A stretch of DNA of 64,000 nt from Fidelibacterota bacterium (lineage in GTDB: Bacteria > Pseudomonadota > Alphaproteobacteria > Rhodospirillales > Rhodospirillaceae), in assembly GCA_947475895.1 (NCBI GenBank), contig CANJMF010000005.1, positions 62,001 to 126,000 on the forward strand, read 5' to 3'. Under the pieces are notes generated by a model. It had not been told where the DNA came from, ran no database searches, and saw only the letters and a program-made list of their open reading frames with translations. Shown here piece by piece: positions 8,983 to 16,802 of this stretch; the first letter of the stretch is position 1, and each line of letters begins with the position of its first letter. A program made the position numbers and the translations under genes.

Positions 8983-9420
8983 AGGTTTTCTTTCACGACG
9001 TCATGAGACATCAAAGTTGTTGTCGCGCGCGCGGCGCGCCTCGAAGGAGTCGCAGCGGGTGTGATCGACTGGAAAAGATCGAAAATTGAACAGGTTCCAC
9101 TACGCCCCACGCCGATGGACCTTGGGGATAGGCCCGCGCGGGCTTCGAATGTGAATGTGCGAATGGTTAACACGCTAAGCATTAATGTGGCGGATGTCCA
9201 CGAATCATTGGGCTAAATCAAATATAGAGTCGGAGGGGGTTGTAAAAGGAGCGCCTTCATCGCATATCCCATGCTGGAAAGCTTCGTGCTTCGGCAATCT
9301 CTTCATTGCGTCTCGATCCGCCACGAATGCCCCCCACTTGTAAACAATGTCATCGCGGTGAACGGCGCAGCTACTTTCCAGCGCCGGCTGCGGACAACAC
9401 GAAATTCAGGAGAACGATCG
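8983..9420. promoter_or_regulatory. Intergenic region upstream of gcrA with GANTC sites
   Basis: No convincing gene is seen here. GANTC sites, the CcrM methylation target of many Alphaproteobacteria, occur at 9202-9206 (GAATC) and 9227-9231 (GAGTC), with another GAGTC near 9047. The 9227 site follows an AAATATAGA stretch that could be a -10 region. GcrA is known in Caulobacter to act at promoters with methylated GANTC near -10, so feedback on its own gene is plausible. If transcription starts here, the gcrA leader is about 180 bases. Confidence 0.4.
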
Positions 9421-9819
9421 ATGCCGAATGAAGGACGCGATGAAACAGGTTGGACCGAGGAACGGATCGACCGGCTAGGGAAGCTTTGGCAGGAAGGATC
9501 GAGCACCGCGGCAATCGGAAAATTGCTGGGCATATCGAAGAATGCTGTCGTCGGTAAGGTTCATCGACTGAAGCTTAAGGGCCGGCCTTCGCCGATCAGT
9601 GGGGGGAGTAGATCGCCACAACCGAAGCAAAAAGCGCCTCCACGTATTTACACCATGGAAGATTTGTCGTCGCAAACGTGCCGCTGGCCGAGCGGTGATC
9701 CGCAGCACGAAGATTTCCAGTTCTGCGGCCGCCCCCCGACGCCGGGCAAGCCCTATTGTGCCAAGCACTGCGACGCCGGCTATGCCACGGCTAAGCCCAA
9801 GCCCAAGCCGGCCTCCTAA
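9421..9819 (+). CDS. gcrA: GcrA family cell cycle regulator
   Basis: GcrA is a small sigma70-associated transcription regulator that works at promoters carrying CcrM-methylated GANTC sites to drive cell-cycle genes. The 132-residue product shows both conserved ends: the N-terminal helix-turn-helix-like block W-T-E-E-R-I-D-R-L...A-V-V-G-K-V-H-R-L, and the C-terminal Cys/His block with C-R-W-P-x-G-D-P...F-x-F-C-G...P-Y-C-x-x-H. The basic, proline-rich linker is usual. The ATG at 9421 is chosen because AGGAG lies about 10 bases upstream and the protein then begins just before the conserved block; an ATG at 9271 would add 50 residues unlike the family. The gene stands alone, transcribed toward the cold-shock gene. 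Confidence 0.93.
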   Translation: MPNEGRDETGWTEERIDRLGKLWQEGSSTAAIGKLLGISKNAVVGKVHRLKLKGRPSPISGGSRSPQPKQKAPPRIYTMEDLSSQTCRWPSGDPQHEDFQFCGRPPTPGKPYCAKHCDAGYATAKPKPKPAS

Positions 9820-9996
9820 CTCAGTGCGTGTGGTTTTTTGGGCTTGGTTGGCCTGAGCTTGGGGCAGAAATGCCCCAATTCACGCGGAAAACCCTGAAAT
9901 CGCCTCGAATCGCGGTTACGGGCGCTCACCCGCCTTGATAAATACCGATAAATGCTTCATACAATGGCCATCGGGTTTACGCTTGCCTTGTTACAC

Positions 9997-10097
9997 GCCC
10001 TTTTTGGGCTCCTCCCAGGACATCGCTGAATTCGTAAAAACGGCTCCGCGATTGTCGCGTGGCCGATGACACGCACTCGTGCGTTTTCTTAAGGAGG
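9997..10097 (+). promoter_or_regulatory. Structured leader of the cold-shock gene
   Basis: Three short hairpins can be drawn upstream of the csp start: GCCC/GGGC at 9997-10009, CGCG/CGCG at 10047-10059, and ACGCA-CTCG-TGCGT at 10071-10084 followed by TTTTCTT just before the AAGGAGG ribosome site. Cold-shock mRNAs commonly have long structured leaders that control stability and translation. The region 9820-9996 shows nothing further. Confidence 0.35.
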
Positions 10098-10102
10098 CCA
10101 AC

Positions 10103-10306
10103 ATGGCCAGCGGAACAGTTAAGTGGTTTAACGCCCAAAAGGGCTTCGGTTTCATTCAGCCCACGGACGGTGGCAAAGATGTGTTCGTTCACATCAGCGC
10201 CGTCGAGCGCGCCGGACTTAATACCCTGAATGAAGGCCAAGCCATCAATTTTGACGTCGTGAACGAACGCGGCAAAGATGCCGCCGCCAATTTGAAAGTC
10301 GCGTAA
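10103..10306 (+). CDS. Cold-shock protein, CspA family
   Basis: This 67-residue single cold-shock domain binds single-stranded RNA and DNA and acts as an RNA chaperone. The RNP1 motif (K-G-F-G-F-I) and RNP2 motif (V-F-V-H-I) are both present, as is the opening G-T-V-K-W-F-N. The ATG at 10103 follows AAGGAGG by 5 bases; an upstream in-frame ATG at 10079 would add eight residues outside the domain. It is monocistronic, with a structured leader and a perfect terminator. Confidence 0.95.
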   Translation: MASGTVKWFNAQKGFGFIQPTDGGKDVFVHISAVERAGLNTLNEGQAINFDVVNERGKDAAANLKVA

Positions 10307-10325
10307 TACTGCGACGTTCTAAAAA

Positions 10326-10355
10326 AGCCCGGTGCGAAAGCGCCGGGCTTTTTTT
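10326..10355 (+). terminator. Intrinsic terminator of the cold-shock gene
   Basis: The stem AGCCCGGTGC/GCGCCGGGCT, with one G-T pair and a GAAA tetraloop, is followed by at least six T, 19 bases after the stop. Confidence 0.93.
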
Positions 10356-10500
10356 ATTCCGGGCGCCGTTTAGCCGGCGAGGGGCCTGCCCCAGTTCGCC
10401 CCTTATTCACGCCGCTGAGGCCGCCCTTGCGTCTGGGGGCAGTCCCAACACCTCCCCCGCCTTGGCTCTCCTGCACGACCCTAAAAGGGGCCAGCGCTAG

Positions 10501-11022
10501 GCAGTTCAGCACGATGAGTGGGTGGTTGGCTGCGAGTCGGTACGCATTCACGGCCAGAGAGCCATATGTAGCGATCCGATTATTTTCAAAGAATTCGGTG
10601 TGCCGGTGCGCGCCGACGTTCAGTCCGGGAGACTAGGGCCGCTGGTCGGCCTATTGACCGCAATGATCTGGGCGAAAGAGATCGGCCATGACTTTGTCGT
10701 TACCGTTCCGGGCGACGTGCCGTTCCTTCCCGACGATCTGATCACGCGGATGTCCGGCGCCGCCGGATATCGGCGTCCCGTCGTTCTTGCGTCAGGTGAC
10801 CGTGTTCATCCAACGATCGGCCTGTGGCCGGTCGCACTGGCGGAGCGTTTGGCGCAAAATATTGGCTTCGGTGTCACCCGCATGCTTGCTTGGTGCAAGG
10901 CCGTCGGCGCCATAGAACTTTTGTATCCCACGGACGATCCCGGCTATTTCCTCAATCTCAATACCGTGGAGGACCTCGAGCGGCGCGGAGGGTCGCGGAT
11001 GGCCGGAGTCGTCCGCGGCTAA
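10501..11022 (+). pseudogene. mobA remnant (molybdenum cofactor guanylyltransferase, N-terminus lost)
   Basis: The frame encodes the C-terminal two thirds of a MobA-type nucleotidyltransferase: F-G-V-P-V-R-A-D, G-P-L-V-G-L-L, P-G-D-V-P-F-L-P-D-D-L, a G-L-W-P-V-A-L block and N-L-N-T-V-E-D-L. MobA normally starts with a nucleotide-binding LAGGxSxRMG loop; that block of about 50-70 residues is absent, and an in-frame TAG lies at 10498-10500. The first apparent start (10522) has no ribosome site. The preceding 10356-10500 is GC-rich and encodes nothing recognisable. A product could not bind GTP in the usual way, so a decayed gene is likely. A sequencing frameshift further upstream is possible but would not by itself restore the missing block. 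Confidence 0.75.
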
Positions 11023-11049
11023 CCAATTGAAACTGCAGGAAGAAAGTGA

Positions 11050-11085
11050 TGGGCGATATTAGGGACTGACCCTACGACCCACCCG
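11050..11085 (-). repeat. Degenerate 3' fragment of tRNA-Val, possible attachment-site remnant
   Basis: These 36 bases align with 18673-18708, the 3' half of the intact tRNA-Val from next to the anticodon to the discriminator base: 32 identities, 3 mismatches and 2 one-base gaps. The orientation is the same as the tRNA gene. Similarity stops next to the anticodon and there is no CCA. The T-loop is damaged, so it is not a functional tRNA. Confidence 0.7.
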
Positions 11086-11209
11086 AGCAAATCGCCAAAT
11101 TATGTAGTTAAGCTCATAAATTCGCGCTTACCGTTACACGCTGGTTAGAGCGTCGAATTCGCCGCTAGGCGGCATCGCGCAACGCGCCATACAATACTGC
11201 GCCGGGCGT

Positions 11210-11251
11210 TATAATCTTCGTTCCGAACGCCATGTCTTGGGGAGGTAGGCT
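11210..11251 (+). promoter_or_regulatory. Candidate promoter and leader of module C
   Basis: TATAAT at 11210-11215 followed by CT, then ATGTC and a GGGGAGGT ribosome site, mirrors the leader of module B at 2246-2289. The distance from TATAAT to the start codon is 42 bases here and 44 there. No clear -35 box is seen. Confidence 0.4.
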
Positions 11252-12382
11252 ATGCGCATTCTGTCTGCGCGTCGATTTGCGCTGGGCGCCTTCGTGCCAA
11301 TGATTGCGATGTTTGGGTCTGTCCCCGCTAAGGCGGCTTCAGTTGAGCAGGCGCCACCTCCAAACGGCACGATCGCTTATGTGGTCACGACCGTACTGCC
11401 CGCCGTCTATCAAACCTCCGATGCCAAAGCAGAATGTCCGACCGGGCTCAATGCGACCCATCTCGAGCAATACGAGGCTCAATTCCCGACGGAAGAGGCC
11501 CGCAAAGCGCAACGACGGGATTACGGTTACTTCCACAATCGCGGACGGAACGGCGAGAACGTCCACTACAGTCCCGAAAGCGTCGTCGATCCGTTGCCGT
11601 TCAAAGAAGCGGTGGGCAAGGTTTCACTCGGATTGAACCTCGATGGAAAAGTAGGGCCGAATGATTTCGTCTCGCCCGACGGCGAAGCTGGCGTAGACAA
11701 CGAATTGTATCGCGTTCTCGGCTGCATTTCGGGCTGGCGCGACAACGGAACGATGACGTTTCAAAACGAAGTCCGTATGCGCGACAATCGCTTCAATCGG
11801 ATCATCTTTGTTTTGTCTGGCGTCGACAATCTCGAGAACGATAACGAGGTAACGATCAGAACGTATCGCGGCCTCGACAACGTGCCGCTCGATAGTCTGA
11901 ATAAGGGCGTGCCCGGAAGTACGCAGAGAATCGATTTTAAATTCGGTCAGCGATACATGCACGTATTCAAAGGCAAAATCGTCAACGGCGTGCTGACGAC
12001 GACCGCACCCGCCGATTACGTTATGCCGTGGTCGATCATTGGCGACGGACGTTTTGCGGGCGACGAGCAATGGTACCGCGAAGCACGCCTGCAGCTGAAA
12101 GTGGACTCTCGCCGGGCGGAAGGTCTGCTTGCAGGGTATGTGGATGTAGCAGGGTGGTGGTGGGCTTACACCAAGCGAACGTCCGCCCATATCGGTGACG
12201 CTGTACGTAGCAGCCCGCCGTCGGTCTGGGTCGCGCTAAAACGACGGGCGGACGCGTTTCCGGATCCTGTTACCGGTCAGAACACTGCGATCTCGACGGC
12301 CGTCGCGTTGAAGTTTGTTCGCGCCGAAATCAGCAACTTGCCAAAAGAAGAGACACAGCATCTCGCATCGGCTGCAAAGTAA
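11252..12382 (+). CDS. Unrecognised secreted protein, first gene of module C
   Basis: The 376-residue protein has a Sec signal (likely cleavage after AKA near residue 29). It is a divergent paralogue of the protein at 2290, sharing the E-C-P-T-G-L-N block, R-G-R-N-G-E, V-S-L-G-L-N-L-D, the V-D-N-E-L-Y-R-V-L-G-C motif and a V-D-N-x-x-N-D-N segment. No named family is recognised. The one Cys in the V-D-N motif and the early E-C-P Cys are kept in both copies and could form a disulfide. GGAGGT lies 6 bases before the ATG. The next gene starts 7 bases after the stop, so coupling is likely. Confidence 0.8.
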   Translation: MRILSARRFALGAFVPMIAMFGSVPAKAASVEQAPPPNGTIAYVVTTVLPAVYQTSDAKAECPTGLNATHLEQYEAQFPTEEARKAQRRDYGYFHNRGRNGENVHYSPESVVDPLPFKEAVGKVSLGLNLDGKVGPNDFVSPDGEAGVDNELYRVLGCISGWRDNGTMTFQNEVRMRDNRFNRIIFVLSGVDNLENDNEVTIRTYRGLDNVPLDSLNKGVPGSTQRIDFKFGQRYMHVFKGKIVNGVLTTTAPADYVMPWSIIGDGRFAGDEQWYREARLQLKVDSRRAEGLLAGYVDVAGWWWAYTKRTSAHIGDAVRSSPPSVWVALKRRADAFPDPVTGQNTAISTAVALKFVRAEISNLPKEETQHLASAAK

Positions 12383-12389
12383 CCCCGGA

Positions 12390-14078
12390 ATGTTGCATAA
12401 TCCATATAGTAGCGTTGACCGCGTGCGTCGGCTGACAAACGTAGCCATGATCATTGGCGCGGCGTGCTATTTAGTGAGCTGCAGCGATGCCCCGACGTCA
12501 CACCTAAATCAGCAGGTTTCCCCGACTTCGTCCGCCGCCTCGACAGCGCGCATGAGACTCATGTCTCAGGACGAATATGCTTATGCCATCGGTGATCTCT
12601 TCGGGCCCGACGTCGAGGTGACGCAGACCATTCCGCGCGCGCCGCGCGTCACAGGGTTGTTGGCGGTCGGTACAGGGGTGGCCGCCGTCACGCCGTCAAT
12701 GGTCGAGCGGTTTCATCGCGATTCTCATCTCATTGCTGAGCAAGTGGTTGGCAAGGCGCGCCGCGAATTTCTTGTCCCCTGCAAGCCGGCGGGAATAAGC
12801 GCCGCGGACGCGGCCTGTGCCGACAAGTTCATTACCACCGTTGGACGCCGGTTGTTCCGGCGTCCGCTTTCGGAAGCCGAACACAAAAGCATGGTTCAGG
12901 CTGCCGGTGAGGGCGCGGTGCGGCTCAAGGACTTCTACGCCGGTCTGTCCTTTACCCTGGCTGGGATGATCTCCTCGCCGCAGTTCATGTTGCTGACGGA
13001 GACGACAGAGGTTGATCCCCATAACGCGAGACGCCAGCGACTGACGGGCTATGCGAAGGCCCAAAGGCTCAGCCTCTTTTTCTGGGATTCTATTCCGGAC
13101 GAACAGTTGCTGCGCGCGGCCGAGCGCGGCGACCTCCATACCGAGCGCGGGGTGGCTCAACAAATCGATCGCCTCGTGAACTCACCGCAGCTTGAACGCG
13201 GGGTGCGGGCTTTTTTCAGTGACATGCTCGCCTTCGAAACCTTTGCTGACGTTGCAAAAGACAACGTGATCTATCCCGCATTCACACAGGCGACCGTTCC
13301 TGAGGCCAAAGAGCAGGCACTGCGGATGATTGCGCATCATCTCGTTGCCGAGCGCGGCGACTATCGTGAATTGTTTACCAGCCGAAAGACGTTCGTTACC
13401 CCGAATTTGGCAATTCTGATGGGCATCATCGCGCCCGGTCCAGGTTGGTCGGAATATGAAATTCCGCAAAGCAGCCAACGGGTCGGCCTGCTCAGCCAAG
13501 TGGGGTTTACATCCCTTTATGCACATCCCGGTCGCAGTTCGCCGACGCGACGCGGCAAGGCAATCCGCGAGCTCGTGTTGTGTCAGAAGGTGCCGGATCC
13601 GCCGGCCAACGTTGATTTCTCCGGCTTTGAGGATCCGCGCGGTAAAATGAACACGGCCCGTGATCGGTTGACGGCGCATGCGACCAATCCGGTCTGTGCC
13701 GGGTGTCACAAAATTACAGATCCGATTGGCCTGTCGCTCGAGAATTTCGATGGCGCAGGGCAGTTCCGAACCACTGAAGGAGACGCCGCAATTGATCCTT
13801 CGGGTACACTTGACGGCGTCGCGTTCAACACGCCCGAAGGTCTGGGAAAAGCCTTGCACGATAGCCCCGCGTTGACGTCGTGTTTGGTCTCGCGCCTTTA
13901 CAGTTTTGCATTGGCTAAGGCGCCAGGTGCGAACGAAAAGGATTATTTGGAGACGCTGAGGGCGAAATTTGCCGGTGCCGGATATCGCGTTCCGGACTTG
14001 ATGCGCATGATATCGAACGACGCTGCATTTTTCGCATTGGCCGCCGCGCCAACGACTGTTGCAGGGGTAACTCCGTGA
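12390..14078 (+). CDS. DUF1592/DUF1588/DUF1585-family monohaem lipoprotein, module C
   Basis: The product of about 562 residues has the same domain order as the gene at 3503: a DUF1587-like start (RLMSQDEYAYAIGDLFG), DUF1595-like R-R-P-L-S-E-A-E, DUF1592, DUF1588 with LCQKVP and one CAGCH, and DUF1585. Unlike copy B it carries a lipobox (LVSC followed by Ser), so it is likely lipidated and, by the +2 rule, sorted to the outer membrane. The ATG at 12390 is chosen because the longer in-frame start at 12315 overlaps the upstream gene and puts 25 extra residues before the signal. The ribosome site is weak. The DUF1552 partner follows after 46 bases. Confidence 0.85.
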   Translation: MLHNPYSSVDRVRRLTNVAMIIGAACYLVSCSDAPTSHLNQQVSPTSSAASTARMRLMSQDEYAYAIGDLFGPDVEVTQTIPRAPRVTGLLAVGTGVAAVTPSMVERFHRDSHLIAEQVVGKARREFLVPCKPAGISAADAACADKFITTVGRRLFRRPLSEAEHKSMVQAAGEGAVRLKDFYAGLSFTLAGMISSPQFMLLTETTEVDPHNARRQRLTGYAKAQRLSLFFWDSIPDEQLLRAAERGDLHTERGVAQQIDRLVNSPQLERGVRAFFSDMLAFETFADVAKDNVIYPAFTQATVPEAKEQALRMIAHHLVAERGDYRELFTSRKTFVTPNLAILMGIIAPGPGWSEYEIPQSSQRVGLLSQVGFTSLYAHPGRSSPTRRGKAIRELVLCQKVPDPPANVDFSGFEDPRGKMNTARDRLTAHATNPVCAGCHKITDPIGLSLENFDGAGQFRTTEGDAAIDPSGTLDGVAFNTPEGLGKALHDSPALTSCLVSRLYSFALAKAPGANEKDYLETLRAKFAGAGYRVPDLMRMISNDAAFFALAAAPTTVAGVTP

Positions 14079-14124
14079 TGCTTCTTTTTTTAAGCCCGAC
14101 AATGACAGGCCAAGGAGCGACGTT

Positions 14125-15453
14125 ATGAATTCCTTCAGCAGGCGCCGTGTTCTCAGAGGCGTAGTGGGCGGTAGTGCGGTGACCGTAGGTCTTCCGCTCC
14201 TGAATTGTTTTTTAAATGGCAATGGTACGGCGCTTGCTAACGGCGCACCGATGCCTGTTCGGTTTGCGACTTGGTACTGGGCGCTTGGAATGCAAAAGAA
14301 GATCTTTGTGCCCAAGACGGTCGGCGCCAACTACGACCTGCCCGAAGAGTTGCAACCGCTTAAGGACGTGAAGCAACATATCAACGTTTACAGCGACTTT
14401 GACGTCCTCAGGGACTCGTCAGCTGCCGTTTGCCATTACACGGGATGGGTGGCTTTGCGGTGTGGCGCGGTACCCAAGGGGCGCGGTGACCTTCCGAGTC
14501 CAAGCCTGGACGTTTACGTCGCTCAAAAGATCGGTACGGGGACGCGCTTCCCGGCGCTCTACGCCACAGCCACGGGCAATCCTACAAACTCGTACAGTTT
14601 CCGTGGCCCAAATGCGCTCAATCCCTCGGTCGCGTCGCCGCTTGAGCTTTATAATCAGGTGTTCGGCGCCGATTTCCAGGATCCGAACACGCCCGTCTTC
14701 ACGCCAAACCCGCGGGTTATGGTGAAGCGGAGCGTTCTATCCGGTGTTCTCGAACAGGCTAAGGATCTCGAACGCAATCTTGGGTCGGAAGATCGTGCCA
14801 GGATGGACCAATATTTTACGGGTCTGCGCGATTTGGAGCGGCAACTCGCCGGCCAGCTTGAGAAGCCAAGACCAATCGCGGCGTGCCGCGCTCCGACGAA
14901 GCCGGCCGAAATTCCCGTTGGTCTTCCCTGGGAACGCATCGCGCTTCGGCACAAGCTGATGACCGAGATCTTGCAAATGGCCGTCGTGTGCGATCAGACG
15001 CGTGTGGTCAATATGGTCGGTTCGTCTCAAGAGGCGACGAAGGAAGGTGTGGCGCAAGCTCACCACAATACGACGCACGAGGAGCCGGTGGACGAGGCGC
15101 TGGGATACCAACCGCTGACGTCATTCTTTACCCGTCGCGCAATGGACAACTGGGCGCAATTTGTCGGGGCGTTCGCTAATGCCAAAGAAGGCGACGGTAC
15201 GGTCCTCGATAATATGCTGATTTATGCTGACTCTGACCAATCGTACGCCAGGGTTCACGGACTGGACGGTCTTCCAATGTTTACGGCTGGCCGTGCTGGC
15301 GGACGTTTAAAAACCGGAATCCATGTCAACGGCGCTCATACCCCCGGATCGCGCGTTGGCTATACGGCCTTGCGTACGATGGGCGTTGATATGGAGGCTT
15401 GGGGCGCGCAGTCGAACCGCACATCGAAGGAAGTTGGAGAAGTCGTGGTATGA
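14125..15453 (+). CDS. DUF1552 (HXXSHH family) Tat-exported protein, module C
   Basis: The 442-residue product has the twin-arginine signal SRRRVLRG and a hydrophobic stretch nearly identical to copy A. DUF1552 spans the rest. The signature block is AHHNTTHEEPVD. An ADSDQSYAR segment aligns with copy A's DTDHG and copy B's YSDLS region. AAGGAG lies about 9 bases before the ATG. The stop overlaps the next start as ATGA. The sequence is closer to copy A than to B around the C-terminal V-G-Y-T-A-L-R-T-M-G-V-D block. Confidence 0.87.
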   Translation: MNSFSRRRVLRGVVGGSAVTVGLPLLNCFLNGNGTALANGAPMPVRFATWYWALGMQKKIFVPKTVGANYDLPEELQPLKDVKQHINVYSDFDVLRDSSAAVCHYTGWVALRCGAVPKGRGDLPSPSLDVYVAQKIGTGTRFPALYATATGNPTNSYSFRGPNALNPSVASPLELYNQVFGADFQDPNTPVFTPNPRVMVKRSVLSGVLEQAKDLERNLGSEDRARMDQYFTGLRDLERQLAGQLEKPRPIAACRAPTKPAEIPVGLPWERIALRHKLMTEILQMAVVCDQTRVVNMVGSSQEATKEGVAQAHHNTTHEEPVDEALGYQPLTSFFTRRAMDNWAQFVGAFANAKEGDGTVLDNMLIYADSDQSYARVHGLDGLPMFTAGRAGGRLKTGIHVNGAHTPGSRVGYTALRTMGVDMEAWGAQSNRTSKEVGEVVV

Positions 15454-16802
15454 CGCTTTGCTTTCAGCGTGCGCGATTGCGCCGAAGCGTGACCTTGGGC
15501 TCCTTTGTTATTTTCGCACTCGCTTTCGGTCCCGTCGAAAAATCCATTGCGGCGGAACGCTGGATTGAGGAACCGACGCCTCAAAACTTTCACGTGGAAA
15601 TGACGGATTTTGACGGTCCGGTATATGCCGACGCGCGCGGCATGACGATATACACGTGGAGTAAAGACAAGAGCGGCGAGTCCGCCTGCAATGCTGACCG
15701 ATACGTTGATAGCGTTCACATGGGATATGACTTTTCCCTTCAGGAACCTGAGCGTCGGCCGACCTGTGAGCAAGTGTGGCTTCCTGTCCGCGCAGAGCCA
15801 AGCGCGATGTCGGTCGGAGAGTGGTCGATCGTCAGCCGGCACGACGGCTCGCGCCAATGGGCCTACAGCGGTGCGCCTCTTTACACCTACGCATTCGACC
15901 ACATGCCGGGTGCCGTGAACGAAGTAAATCGCGATTGGCCGTCTGTGCTCAAGGGGGGCCGTGAGCCCTTGTCGCCAAAGTTGGACAATCCGCCTGGCGT
16001 CGTGGTGCAAGTGTTTCCCCAAGGGGGCCGGGTGCTGACGACGATCGACGGCGCGGTCTTATATTTTACTGATCCGAAATTGAAGAATAAAGCCGGCGAC
16101 GCATTCGCCCCCTTCTTAGCGCCTCAGCTCATTAAACCGCGCGGCGATTGGTCACTCGTCAAGTTGAAGGACGGAAGCGCGCAATGGGCCTATGAAGGCC
16201 GCCCGCTGTTCTATCCCGTTTTAGAAAAGACGCGCCTCGAAGCACCGCCGGATTTTATCGCAGAGGGCGGGTGGCGTCCGGTTCGGCTCATTGCCGAGGA
16301 TGTTCCGGGCTGGAGCCCTGTCATTGTTCAAGCAGCGCCTAAACCGCCCGCTGGCGTGATTGTGCAACGAACAGCGGCAGGTGACATCCTCGCGGATTCG
16401 CGCGGCCACACGCTCTATGCATTGCATTGTATGGAAAGATCACCGGACGAGTTGGCCTGCGACAATCCCGGTGCCAGCGGACGTTATCGTCAGGAGGTTT
16501 GCGGTACATGGGAGCAATGTGAGAAGACGTGGCCGCGGCTGTTGGCGGAGCCAAACGCGAAACCCGGCAACCGCACTTGGTCCATTGCCACCATTGACCG
16601 TACGACCGGGCGCTTCTCATCGGAGCTCGACCAAAATGCCGTGCGAATTTGGCTTTACCGTGGGCACCCACTTTATAGGTTTGCCGGCGACGTGAAGCCC
16701 GGGGACGTCAAAGCTCAATTCGTCAACGACTACCTCATGGATTTTTATTATCTGCGTGTGCTTTCCACATCGTCAGACTACGACCCATCTAAGGCTCAGT
16801 AG
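15450..16802 (+). CDS. Secreted Lipoprotein_15 (PF03640) multi-repeat protein, module C
   Basis: The product of about 450 residues starts at the ATG overlapping the DUF1552 stop; a longer frame from 15399 lies inside that gene. A Sec signal ends near SIAAE. It has three or four repeats like those of the protein at 6527: V-Y-A-D-A-R-G-M-T-I-Y, V-L-T-T-I-D-G-A-V-L-Y and I-L-A-D-S-R-G-H-T-L-Y openings paired with W-A-Y-S/E-G-x-P-L and W-L-Y-R-G-H-P-L-Y closings. Cys pairs between repeats suggest disulfides. No lipobox is seen. It ends the module C operon. Confidence 0.82.
   Translation: MTLCFQRARLRRSVTLGSFVIFALAFGPVEKSIAAERWIEEPTPQNFHVEMTDFDGPVYADARGMTIYTWSKDKSGESACNADRYVDSVHMGYDFSLQEPERRPTCEQVWLPVRAEPSAMSVGEWSIVSRHDGSRQWAYSGAPLYTYAFDHMPGAVNEVNRDWPSVLKGGREPLSPKLDNPPGVVVQVFPQGGRVLTTIDGAVLYFTDPKLKNKAGDAFAPFLAPQLIKPRGDWSLVKLKDGSAQWAYEGRPLFYPVLEKTRLEAPPDFIAEGGWRPVRLIAEDVPGWSPVIVQAAPKPPAGVIVQRTAAGDILADSRGHTLYALHCMERSPDELACDNPGASGRYRQEVCGTWEQCEKTWPRLLAEPNAKPGNRTWSIATIDRTTGRFSSELDQNAVRIWLYRGHPLYRFAGDVKPGDVKAQFVNDYLMDFYYLRVLSTSSDYDPSKAQ

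Noticed and set aside
8973-9182. Minus-strand frame upstream of the hypothetical exported gene
   Set aside because: No ribosome site, odd composition, and it overlaps the next start; more likely part of the non-coding region.
10354-10551. Minus-strand frame of 65 codons rich in Gly, Arg and Pro
   Set aside because: It overlaps the csp terminator region and the mobA remnant, with no ribosome site; low-complexity GC-rich sequence explains it.
13182-14330. Long minus-strand open frame (382 codons) inside the module C haem gene
   Set aside because: It lies opposite two clear coding genes, has no recognisable domain and no ribosome site; it is a shadow of GC-rich codon use.
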